From positions 1,178,001 to 1,242,000 of the forward strand of contig NZ_RXOE01000001.1 of assembly GCF_003965815.1 (NCBI RefSeq): a stretch of DNA of 64,000 bases. Reading direction: 5' to 3'. This DNA comes from Variovorax gossypii (GTDB lineage Bacteria; Pseudomonadota; Gammaproteobacteria; Burkholderiales; Burkholderiaceae_C). The notes under the pieces are model-generated. The model did not search any database, had not been told where the DNA came from, and saw only the letters and a program-made list of their open reading frames with translations. Position numbers and translations under genes: made by a program. Shown piece after piece: positions 33,924-41,525 of the stretch. Each line of letters starts with the position of its first letter. The first letter of the stretch is position 1.

Positions 33924-34112
33924 ATGAAATATCCCTCCAGCTTTGCCATCACCCACGCCACCGTGCTTTCACTGGTGGTGTGCGTCTTCCTGATGGACGG
34001 CTGCGCGCACAGACAGCGCGACGCCTCCCCCGGCACCCAGGATACGACGGCTCCGGCACCCCTTACCTACACCGAGCAGGGACGCTCGGCAGCCAAGGAT
34101 TCCCGCCCATGA
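33924..34112 (+). CDS. Small lipoprotein, 62 aa
   Basis: ATG 33924 follows GAAGGAAA. A hydrophobic signal (SFAITHATVLSLVVCVFLMDGC) leads to lipobox MDGC with Cys at about residue 24, then a short polar tail of 38 residues (HRQRDASPGTQD...). No recognised family. Its stop overlaps the start of the response-regulator gene by 4 bp (ATGA). Confidence 0.65.
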   Translation: MKYPSSFAITHATVLSLVVCVFLMDGCAHRQRDASPGTQDTTAPAPLTYTEQGRSAAKDSRP

Positions 34113-34783
34113 ATGTCCTGTTCCTCGGATCCGAAAGCAGGATGCGCGACGAGCTCGGCGGCATGCTCGGCAGATGCGGCTTCACCGTCGACGTGGCCGC
34201 CGCGTGCGACGCCGGCGCGTGGCTCTCGGCAGGCAAGCCATACGCGCTGATCCTGCTCGACGCCGTGCAACCGGCGGCGACCCATGACGCGATACGGCTG
34301 GTCAGGCGCGGCACGAATGCCCCGCTCCTCGTGCTCACGCAGCGCGACCAGCTGGCCGATCGCCTGGAAGGACTGGCGCAAGGCGCGACCGAATACATCG
34401 TCAAGCCCTATGGTCCCGCCGACCTGCTGGCGCGCGCCTGGGCGCTCGCTTCGCGCGGCCGCGGCCCGGAAACGGCCGTCCTGCGGCTGGCGGACCTGGC
34501 GATCGACCGCACGCGCGGCAAGGCGTTTCGCCAGGACACCGAACTGGGCCTCAGTGCCACGCTGTTCGAGCTCCTGTACGTGCTGATGACGCACAAGGGC
34601 CAGGTGCTCTCGCGTGCCAGGCTGATCCAGGCCGTGTGGGGGTCGGCTGCCGACGAGCGCGACAACATGGTCACTGTCGGCATCCTGAGGCTTCGGCAGA
34701 AGCTGGACGATCCATTCGGCCTCAAGCTGCTCCACACGGTGCGCGGCAAAGGCTATGTGCTGAAGCTGGAAAACAGCCGCTAG
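34109..34783 (+). CDS. OmpR/PhoB-type response regulator with degenerate receiver
   Basis: 224 aa. Receiver domain (residues 1-115) with phospho-acceptor candidate Asp51 (LILLDAV), Thr77 and Lys99 (IVKPYG), and a C-terminal winged helix (LSATLFELLYVLMTHKGQVLSR... TVRGKGYVLKLE). The two acidic residues that bind Mg at the start of normal receivers (EDD-type) are replaced: LFLGSES has Gly7 and Ser8. No histidine kinase is adjacent. Regulation may therefore be phosphorylation-independent. Last gene of the operon; its end overlaps the convergent IclR gene by 4 bp. Confidence 0.88.
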   Translation: MNVLFLGSESRMRDELGGMLGRCGFTVDVAAACDAGAWLSAGKPYALILLDAVQPAATHDAIRLVRRGTNAPLLVLTQRDQLADRLEGLAQGATEYIVKPYGPADLLARAWALASRGRGPETAVLRLADLAIDRTRGKAFRQDTELGLSATLFELLYVLMTHKGQVLSRARLIQAVWGSAADERDNMVTVGILRLRQKLDDPFGLKLLHTVRGKGYVLKLENSR

Positions 34784-35604
34784 GCCGACGGCCGGCCCGC
34801 CCTTTCCCCTGCTCTTTCATCGACCCCGGCCGACGTGCCGACCTCGCCTGCCAGGCGCTGGGCGGTTTCGAGCAGCAGCGGCGCGATGCGCGCCACCATG
34901 GTTTCCTTGGGCAGCAGGTAGGCCGGGCCGCCGCAGCTCACCGAATAGCGCTCGCCGCGCGGGCCTTCCAGGGCAAAGCCGATGGCGTGGATGTGCGGAT
35001 TCCATTCGCCGAAGGAGCCGCAGTAGCCCAGCGAGCCGTACTCGTCCAGGCTGGAGACCAGGCCCGGCTCGATGGCACCCCAGCTTTCCCCGCTCTCGGC
35101 CCGGATCTGCGCCAGCAGCTCGGACTGCTCCGCCTCGGGCAGCGCCGCGAGGTAGGCGCGTCCGGCGGCCGAGGTGGCGATGGTCATGCGCGTGCCCACC
35201 TCGATGCGCGAGCTGATGACCACCGAGCGGGGCCGCAGCGAATCGATGACGAGCATGTCGAGTTCGTCGCGCACACCCAGGTGCACGCTGACGCCCGCCG
35301 CCTCGGACAGCGCCGACAGGTGCGGCCGCGCCACGGTGCGCAGGTCGAAATGGCGCAGGTAGCGGCTGCTCATGTCCAGCAGCGCCGGGCCGAGGCTGAA
35401 GCGCTCGCTGTCCTGGGACTGTCGTAAATACCCCGCACTCACCAGCGTGGCAGTGAGCCTCGATACCGTGGCCTTGGGAATGCCCGTGGTGTCTGCCAGT
35501 TCGCGATTGCCTATGGGAGCCGATGCCATTCCGATGACCCTGAGGAGGGCCAGCCCTCTGGCGAGTGCACTCACTTCTTCCTTGCCGCCAATCGCGTCAC
35601 TCAT
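34780..35604 (-). CDS. IclR-family transcriptional regulator
   Basis: 274 aa from ATG 35604 (a TTG three codons upstream is possible). N-terminal winged helix (NRELADTTGIPKATVSRLTATLVSAGYL) and IclR effector domain (HLGVRDELDMLVIDSLRP; SLGYCGSFGEWNPHIHAIGFAL; the Cys and aromatic cluster lines the usual ligand pocket). Its target is not evident: neighbours are dusA and the convergent regulator. The C-terminal tail is Arg/Gly-rich. Confidence 0.9.
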   Translation of the reverse strand: MSDAIGGKEEVSALARGLALLRVIGMASAPIGNRELADTTGIPKATVSRLTATLVSAGYLRQSQDSERFSLGPALLDMSSRYLRHFDLRTVARPHLSALSEAAGVSVHLGVRDELDMLVIDSLRPRSVVISSRIEVGTRMTIATSAAGRAYLAALPEAEQSELLAQIRAESGESWGAIEPGLVSSLDEYGSLGYCGSFGEWNPHIHAIGFALEGPRGERYSVSCGGPAYLLPKETMVARIAPLLLETAQRLAGEVGTSAGVDERAGERAGRPSA

Positions 35605-35782
35605 GTATTCCAAACCTTTTTATGTCCCTGATGCTCCTCATTCTTCAGCAAAAAACGGTTGACGCGCCACTAATCGTGAAGTAGCAATTTCGGAACAATG
35701 TTTCAGGCGAGCGGCAACGGAGCCGCGCCCGGTCGGCGGCGGCCCGCAAGAAAGACGAGAAGTCGCGCGGAAAAAGGAAGGT

Positions 35783-36757
35783 TCAGGCAGCCTGGGCGGC
35801 CGGCTCGCGGGCCAGCGCCATGACTTCGTGCGCCGGCAGAGTCTTGAGCCGGTGGTCGCTCCAGACCTGGCGCCAGCGGCGCGCGCCCGGCAGGCCGTTG
35901 CGCAGGCCCAGCATGTGGCGCGCGATCGGCCACCAGTGCGTGCCGTGCTCCGCCGCCTCGCGTGCCATGTAGTCGCACATGAGCGACTCGACCTCTTCCC
36001 GCGTCAGCGGCTGCGCCTTCGCGCCGAAGAACTCGGCGTCCCACTCGGCCAGCCACCAGGGGTTGTGATACGCCTCGCGCCCGACCATCACCCCGTCGAG
36101 CAGCCGCAGGTGCTCGTGCACCTGAGCGTTGACGGTGATGCCGCCGTTGATGGCGATGTGCAGGTCGGGAAACTCGTGCTTCAGCCGGTGCACCAGCTCG
36201 TAGCGCAGCGGCGGGATCTCGCGGTTCTGCTTCGGGCTCAGGCCCTGCAGCCAGGCGTTGCGCGCATGCACGATGAAGGTCCGGCAACCAGCCTCGCTCA
36301 CCTTGCCGACGAAGTCGCGCACGAACTCGTAGCTCTCGATCTTGTCGATACCGATGCGGTGCTTGACCGTGACCGGTATGCCGACCACGTCAACCATCGC
36401 CTTCACGCAATCGGCCACGAGTTGCGGCTCGTTCATGAGACAGGCGCCGAAAGCGCCGCGCTGCACGCGCTCGCTGGGGCAGCCGCAGTTCAGGTTGATC
36501 TCGTCGTAGCCCCACTCCTCGCCGAGCTTCGCGCAGTGCGCAAGGTCGGCCGGCTCGCTGCCGCCGAGTTGCAACGCGACGGGATGCTCCTCGGCGTTGA
36601 AGCGCAGGTGCCGGGGCACGTCGCCATGCATCAGCGCGCCGGTCGTCACCATCTCCGTGTAGAGCAGCGCGTGACGCGACAGCAGGCGATGGAGATACCG
36701 ACAATGCCTGTCGGTCCAGTCCATCATCGGGGCAACGGAGACGACCTTCTCTTCCAA
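35783..36757 (-). CDS. dusA: tRNA-dihydrouridine synthase A
   Basis: 324 aa. FMN enzyme reducing uridine 20/20a in the tRNA D-loop. VAPMMDWTDRHCR (FMN loop), EINLNCGCPSERVQRGAFGACLM (catalytic Cys) and AINGGITV are typical. There is no ATG in range; TTG 36757, with AGGAAG 8 bases upstream, gives LEEKVVSVAPMMD and the expected length, while TTG 36808 would add 17 Arg-rich residues. Its 3' end is followed by a 178-bp gap before IclR with nothing recognised. Confidence 0.93.
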   Translation of the reverse strand: MEEKVVSVAPMMDWTDRHCRYLHRLLSRHALLYTEMVTTGALMHGDVPRHLRFNAEEHPVALQLGGSEPADLAHCAKLGEEWGYDEINLNCGCPSERVQRGAFGACLMNEPQLVADCVKAMVDVVGIPVTVKHRIGIDKIESYEFVRDFVGKVSEAGCRTFIVHARNAWLQGLSPKQNREIPPLRYELVHRLKHEFPDLHIAINGGITVNAQVHEHLRLLDGVMVGREAYHNPWWLAEWDAEFFGAKAQPLTREEVESLMCDYMAREAAEHGTHWWPIARHMLGLRNGLPGARRWRQVWSDHRLKTLPAHEVMALAREPAAQAA

Positions 36758-36859
36758 AACGCGGGCTTCCTGTGACTGTGGTCGCCGGCCCCGACGCCGG
36801 GCCGGCAAGCCCGCTAGTTTCTCACGCGGCCCTTTCCATGCGCCGCCGCCCGGGATCAG

Positions 36860-38560
36860 TCAAGCCGACGCGCCGGCTTCCGCCTCCTGCAGCGCCCGCC
36901 ACATCACCTTGCCGCTGCCGCTCTTCGGGAGCGCATCGACGAACTGCACCACGCGCGGCACCTTGTAGGCCGCCATGTTCTCGCGGCACCAGTCGACGAT
37001 GTCCTGTTCGCTCACCGGCGGCTGCGCGGGCTTGCGCACCACCAGCGCCTTGACCGATTCGCCGCGATAGGCGTCCTTCGTGGCGATGACGCAGGCTTCC
37101 TGGATCGCGGGATGCCGGAACATCAGCGCCTCCACCTCGGCCGGCCAGACCTTGAAGCCCGAGGCGTTGATCATCCGCTTGAGCCGGTCGGTGGCGAAGA
37201 AATAGCCCTCCTCGTCCACGTGCCCCATGTCGCCGGAGCGGAAGAAGGACTTGCCGTCGATCTGGATGAAGGTGGCCGCGGTGTCGTCCGGGCGCTTCCA
37301 GTAGCCGCCGAACACCTGCGGCCCGTGGATGACGATCTCGCCCATCGCGCCCTGCTCGACTTCACGGCCCGTCTCGGGGTCGACGACGCGTGCATCGACG
37401 CTCATGAACGGGATGCCCAGGCACTGCAGCTTGGGCGCCTCGGGCGGGTTGTAGTGCGAGGGCGCGGCGGTCTCGGTGAGGCCATAGGCCTCGATGTAGC
37501 GCAGGCCGTACTGCTCGAAGAGCCGCTGCGCCACCGCCTGCGGCATCGCCGCCCCGCCGCCCCCGATGGAGACCAGGCTCGACAGGTCGAAGCGCGCGAC
37601 GTTCGGGCTGGCCAGCAGGTCGATGACCATGGTCGGGATGTTGGCCCAGTGCGTCACCCGGCATGCCGAGATCAGGCGGCCGGCCAGCTCGCGGTCCCAT
37701 CGCGGCATCAGCACCATGGTCACGCCGGCAAGGATCGCCGCATGCATGACGCCCACCATGCCGGTGATGTGGAACATCGGCACCGCCACCAGCTGCACGC
37801 TCTCCGGCGTCACGTTGCCCCAGGCATTGATGGCCATCGCGTTGTGCATCGCGTTCGCGTGGCTGAGCATGCAGCCCTTGGGCAGGCCGGTCGTGCCGCT
37901 GGTGTAGGGCAGCAGGGCCAGGTCGTCCGCGCCAGCCTCGGAGGCAGGAGGTTCGGCCTCGCGTGCCAGACAGTCCACCCAGCAGTGCACCGTGCCGCCG
38001 GCCAGGGACGGAAGATCGCGCCGCGTCAGCATCCAGGGCGCCCAGGCCGCGGGCATGTCTTCCGCCGGCAGCGCGGCGGGATCGAATGCATCGGTGAACT
38101 GCGTGACGACCAGGTGGCGCAGGCGCTGCCCCTCCGGCAGCGCGTCGCTGGCCTTCGCGAGTTCGACCGCGAGGTCGGCCGTGGCGACCGCCACCCGCGC
38201 ATCGGGGTCGACGATGAAATGCTTCAGCTCCTCGGCCCGGTTCATCGGATTGACCGGCACCACCACCGCATCGGCACGCAGGATCGCGAAATGGGCGGCG
38301 ACCAGCTGCGGGCAGTTCTGCATCGCCAGCATCACGCGGTCGCCCCTGCGCACGCCCATCTCGTGCAGGTGGCCCGCGAAGCGCTCGACGGCGGACCACA
38401 ACTGCGCATAGCTCATGGTGCTCCCCATGAAGATCAACGCCGCCTTGTCGGGGAAGCGACGGGCGTTGACCGCGAGGTTGTCCCACAGCGGCGTGCGCGG
38501 CGCGTTCATCGCGCGAGGCAGGCGCCGGGGCCAGAACGTGTGATGCGGACGTGTTTGCAT
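36860..38560 (-). CDS. AMP-forming acyl-CoA synthetase
   Basis: 566 aa. ANL superfamily: P-loop PYTSGTTGLPKGCMLSH, A4/A5 core YGLTETAAPSHY, hinge GDMGHVDEEGYFFATDRLKRM and catalytic lysine in KSGSGKVMWRAL. Medium- to long-chain fatty acid or aromatic acid ligase; the exact acid is not predictable. Start ATG 38560 with AAGGAG. It lies downstream of a TetR gene and an NTF2-like gene on the same strand, probably in one regulated unit. The 133-bp leader carries two overlapping hairpins. Confidence 0.92.
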   Translation of the reverse strand: MQTRPHHTFWPRRLPRAMNAPRTPLWDNLAVNARRFPDKAALIFMGSTMSYAQLWSAVERFAGHLHEMGVRRGDRVMLAMQNCPQLVAAHFAILRADAVVVPVNPMNRAEELKHFIVDPDARVAVATADLAVELAKASDALPEGQRLRHLVVTQFTDAFDPAALPAEDMPAAWAPWMLTRRDLPSLAGGTVHCWVDCLAREAEPPASEAGADDLALLPYTSGTTGLPKGCMLSHANAMHNAMAINAWGNVTPESVQLVAVPMFHITGMVGVMHAAILAGVTMVLMPRWDRELAGRLISACRVTHWANIPTMVIDLLASPNVARFDLSSLVSIGGGGAAMPQAVAQRLFEQYGLRYIEAYGLTETAAPSHYNPPEAPKLQCLGIPFMSVDARVVDPETGREVEQGAMGEIVIHGPQVFGGYWKRPDDTAATFIQIDGKSFFRSGDMGHVDEEGYFFATDRLKRMINASGFKVWPAEVEALMFRHPAIQEACVIATKDAYRGESVKALVVRKPAQPPVSEQDIVDWCRENMAAYKVPRVVQFVDALPKSGSGKVMWRALQEAEAGASA

Positions 38561-38600
38561 GCGTTGCTCCTTCTTCCTGGTGAATGAGACGGGGGAGCCT

Positions 38601-38653
38601 GCCGGATGCAGGCGTGGCGCTGCCCTGCCCGCATCCGGCAATGCCGATGCGGG
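38601..38653 (-). other. Mutually exclusive hairpins ahead of the acyl-CoA ligase
   Basis: GCCGGATGC (38601-38609) pairs perfectly with GCATCCGGC (38631-38639). The same central arm can instead pair on its other side: CCCGCATC (38628-38635) with GATGCGGG (38646-38653). The two cannot form together. No T-run is evident. The element lies between the NTF2-like and ligase genes. Confidence 0.5.
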
Positions 38654-38693
38654 GGCAGTTCTTCGTCCGGGTGGCCGCGCGCGGCGGCGCCAG

Positions 38694-39158
38694 CTAGTGC
38701 GGCTGGCGGTCCGCGCCTGTAGCGACGCCCGCCCGCGCGAAGGCGGCCTGCGATTGGGCACCGTTCATGTAGACGTCCTTGCGCGTCACCTCGCCGGCCT
38801 CGTTGAAGTCGACAACGTCGAGCATCTCCACGCGCGCGGTGAACGGCTGTCCTGCCGTGTCTTTCAGCGGCAGCACCATCACCCACTCCAGCACCCAGTG
38901 CCGTTCGGCGAACAGGCTGCGGCGCAGCTCGAAGGTGAAGGGATAGCGCGCGAACACGCCGATGCAGTACTGGCGCAGTGCCTCGCGCCCTCGCACCGGC
39001 TCGGAGCCGTCATGCAGCCAGTAGAGGGTGTCTTCCGAATGCAGCGATGCGATCCGGTCCGGATCGCGCGTTTCCCATCCGACGTGGTAGCGGGCGAACA
39101 ACTCTTCGCCCGCGAGACCGGGGGCGGCAGCGCCAGAGAAAACCATGTTTGTCTCCAT
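38694..39158 (-). CDS. SnoaL/NTF2-like protein
   Basis: 154 aa. A single SnoaL-like cone fold is suggested by FARYHVGWETRDPDRIASLHSEDTLYWLHDG near the start and VLEWVMVLPLKD plus VVDFNEAGEVTRKDVY toward the end. Such proteins act as isomerases, hydrolases or binding proteins; none can be assigned. ATG 39158 chosen (METNMVF), ATG 39146 is possible. It follows the TetR gene after a 44-bp gap that holds a 17-bp operator-like palindrome. Confidence 0.75.
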   Translation of the reverse strand: METNMVFSGAAAPGLAGEELFARYHVGWETRDPDRIASLHSEDTLYWLHDGSEPVRGREALRQYCIGVFARYPFTFELRRSLFAERHWVLEWVMVLPLKDTAGQPFTARVEMLDVVDFNEAGEVTRKDVYMNGAQSQAAFARAGVATGADRQPH

Positions 39159-39182
39159 CCGTTCTTTTGATGGAGAAAATTT

Positions 39183-39199
39183 ACCGACTCGAAGTCGGT
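39183..39199. promoter_or_regulatory. Palindrome ACCGACTCGAAGTCGGT, likely TetR operator
   Basis: Perfect 7-bp arms around CGA, in the 44-bp gap between the tetR stop and the SnoaL-like start. The form ACCGACT/AGTCGGT resembles operators of fatty-acid-type TetR proteins; binding by the adjacent TetR is inferred. It would control the SnoaL-ligase pair from an internal promoter. Confidence 0.65.
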
Positions 39200-39202
39200 T
39201 TG

Positions 39203-39814
39203 TCAATCGTGCGGCTCGCCGGCCCCGTGCTCCTGCAATCCGCACAGCATGGTTTCGAGCAGCCGGCAATGCAGCTGCACGGCGGCGACCGGGTCCTGCG
39301 CAACGCCGCAGGCCAGCGCCGCTTCGGCGACCGCGCCTGCAATCAGCCGTGTCGCGGCATCGATCTCCACCGGTGCCGTGCCCGCCGGCATGATCGCCAC
39401 CAGCCCGCTGTGGATCGAAGCCATGAAGTGACGGTCGTCGATGCTGCGCCAGCGCTCCCAGCCGAGCACCACGGGGCCGTCGACCAGGATCAGCTGCCGC
39501 AGCCCTTCCTGCGTGGCCGCTTCCAGGTAGATCCGCAGATTGGTCGCGATGGTGTGCGGCGAGCGATGCCCCTCGATGCGCTGGATGCGCGTTCCGAGTT
39601 CCGCCGCGAGCTCCGCCTGCACCGCGTCGAGCACGGCCTCGAAGATGTCCTGCTTGGAACGGAAGTGGTGATAGAGACCGCCCTTCGCGATCCCGGCGCC
39701 GGCCGCGATGTCGTCGATGCTGACGGCCGCGAAACCGCGTTCGATGAAAAGCTGTCGCGCCGAGGCGAGGATCGCCCCGACAGTGGTTGCGCTGCGCTTG
39801 GCCTGCTGGACCAT
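39203..39814 (-). CDS. TetR-family transcriptional regulator
   Basis: 203 aa. Strong N-terminal HTH (FAAVSIDDIAAGAGIAKGGLYHHFRSKQDIF in parts) and a helical ligand domain. Downstream are the SnoaL-like protein and the acyl-CoA ligase, suggesting a role sensing an acid or its CoA ester. The operator candidate is downstream of this gene and not upstream, so self-regulation is less certain. Confidence 0.92.
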   Translation of the reverse strand: MVQQAKRSATTVGAILASARQLFIERGFAAVSIDDIAAGAGIAKGGLYHHFRSKQDIFEAVLDAVQAELAAELGTRIQRIEGHRSPHTIATNLRIYLEAATQEGLRQLILVDGPVVLGWERWRSIDDRHFMASIHSGLVAIMPAGTAPVEIDAATRLIAGAVAEAALACGVAQDPVAAVQLHCRLLETMLCGLQEHGAGEPHD

Positions 39815-40025
39815 GTGCCCTCTTCCTCCTCGATGGCTGCCGCGCCACGTGAATACACACGCGGCCAGTATGGCACGCGGTACCGCGCGCGCCGGTGATC
39901 CGCTACGGCAGATGACGGCGTTGTCCGACTCGCCGCGCGGCCCCGATGGAGAGAATCACCGCGTCGGCCCGAGACAAGCCGCACATGACGAAAACGAATA
40001 CGGCAAGAAGCCCCGACCACGCAAG

Positions 40026-40409
40026 ATGACCCGCATCTACCTGATAGAAGACAACCCCCTGATCGCCACCACGCTGTCCGACGGGCTGCACGAATTCTCC
40101 GAATGCAATGTGATCGGTACCGCCGCCACTTCGCGCGACGCCATCGACTGGTTCAAGGACAACCCCGGAGGCTGGGACGCCGCGGTCATCGACGTGTTCC
40201 TGGCCGAGGGCAACGGGCTCACCGTGGCGCAATACCTCAACGAGCACAAGCTGCCGGAGCAGCGCACGGTGGTGCTCATGAACCACGCGACCTCCGAGGT
40301 GCGCGAAGGCGCGCTGTCCGCCGGCGTCGACGCGGTGTTCGACAAGTCGCTGCAGCTCGAAGCCTTCTACGACTTCTGCAGCAATCTGAACATCAGCCCG
40401 CGCCGCTGA
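40026..40409 (+). CDS. Receiver-only response regulator
   Basis: 127 aa, single CheY-like domain: acidic pair in YLIEDN (Glu8, Asp9), acceptor Asp56 (AAVIDVF), Lys107 (VFDKS). The usual Ser/Thr is Asn86 here (VLMNHAT). There is no output domain, and no kinase nearby. Such proteins act in phosphorelays or by protein contact. ATG 40026 follows CGCAAG, a weak ribosome site; the 211 bp upstream hold nothing recognised. Confidence 0.85.
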   Translation: MTRIYLIEDNPLIATTLSDGLHEFSECNVIGTAATSRDAIDWFKDNPGGWDAAVIDVFLAEGNGLTVAQYLNEHKLPEQRTVVLMNHATSEVREGALSAGVDAVFDKSLQLEAFYDFCSNLNISPRR

Positions 40410-40424
40410 TGGCGCACTGATCGG

Positions 40425-41339
40425 TCAGTCGCCCAGCACGCCCATCACCCGCCGCTCGAGCAGGTCGCTGGCGCGGCTGAGGTGTTGCCGCATGTGCTCG
40501 GCGGCGGTGCCTAGGTCGTTGCGCTCCACCGCATCGAGTATTTCCAGGTGCTCGTGGCACGACTTGTGGAGCAAGTCGATGTTCACCAGCGGGTAGTCCG
40601 ACAGGTCCGACATGCGGCGCAGCCGGTTCTGCTGCTGCACTGCATCGAGGAAGAAGCGGTTGCCCGAGGCGCTGGCCAGCAGTTCGTGGAACTGCGCGTT
40701 GGCCTCGAAGAAATCCATCCATGAATAACGCGAGGCCTGGGCCAACAGCCCCTGCTGCCGCTCGCGGCAGGCCAGCAGCCGCTGCTGGTCGACCTTGAAG
40801 CCGGGCTCGCGCAGGCCGGCGCATTCGACCGTGAGCCGGAACCTGTAGCTCTCGCGCTCGCTCTCGACCGAATCCAGCGTTTCGGTGAACTCCCAGCGCT
40901 GGTAGTGGCGCCCGCGCAGCACGCCGTCCTGCAGCAGCGTGGTGAGCACGGTGCGAAGCAGCGGGCGCGGCACCGCGTAGGCCTGCGCGAGCTCCAGTTC
41001 GTTGACGCGCGTCGGCAGCTTGCCGGCGAGGCGATCGCGCAGCAGCCGGTAGTAGAGCGTCTTCTCCTCGTCCTCGGGCATCTCGCGCCGCGCGCGGTTC
41101 AGTGCGTCGCGATCGGCGACCAGGGTGTAGCCGCGGTTCGGCACGTGCGCCAGCAGGGCCCGTTCGTGCAGGAAGCGCAGCGCGGCGCGCACCGGCGTGC
41201 GCGAAATGCCGAGCCGGCCCGCGAGCTCGGCCTCGGTGAGGTGGCGGCCGTTCTCGTAGCCGCCGGCCAGGGCCTGGTCGAGGATGTAGCGGCTCACGCG
41301 CTGGGTGAGCGGCGGGATCGGCACAAGCGACTTGCTCAT
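40425..41339 (-). CDS. GntR-family regulator with two winged-helix domains
   Basis: 304 aa, longer than the usual 220-250. The first winged helix (about residues 11-74) contains LTEAELAGRLGISRTPVRAALRFL; a second HTH-like block (about 93-155) reads YYRLLRDRLAGKL, ELELAQAYAVPRPLLRTVLTTLLQDGVL. The FCD-type helical domain follows (165-295; FFEANAQFHELL, KSCHEHLEIL). Divergent from the transaminase-ABC operon with a 13-bp inverted repeat between, which is the likely operator. Confidence 0.88.
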   Translation of the reverse strand: MSKSLVPIPPLTQRVSRYILDQALAGGYENGRHLTEAELAGRLGISRTPVRAALRFLHERALLAHVPNRGYTLVADRDALNRARREMPEDEEKTLYYRLLRDRLAGKLPTRVNELELAQAYAVPRPLLRTVLTTLLQDGVLRGRHYQRWEFTETLDSVESERESYRFRLTVECAGLREPGFKVDQQRLLACRERQQGLLAQASRYSWMDFFEANAQFHELLASASGNRFFLDAVQQQNRLRRMSDLSDYPLVNIDLLHKSCHEHLEILDAVERNDLGTAAEHMRQHLSRASDLLERRVMGVLGD

Positions 41340-41410
41340 ATCTGTGATGCGTCCATCCAGGGTTCTCCGGAATCGCGGTGGACTCCTCGGGAGCGATCAT
41401 CAACCCGGTT

Positions 41411-41460
41411 TTGTATTTTTGGCCCGGAAAAACCATGTACATATCGTGCCAAAAATACAA
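41411..41460. promoter_or_regulatory. Large inverted repeat between gntR and the transaminase operon
   Basis: TTGTATTTTTGGC (41411-41423) is repeated exactly inverted as GCCAAAAATACAA (41448-41460), 24 bp apart. Thirteen perfect base pairs in an AT-rich patch within the 186-bp divergent gap; candidate binding site for the double-winged-helix GntR protein. Confidence 0.8.
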
Positions 41461-41525
41461 TTTGAGTTTCAAGATCGGCCCCACGACGACCCGAGCCGGG
41501 TCGCTTTCCAACGGAGAACCATCTC

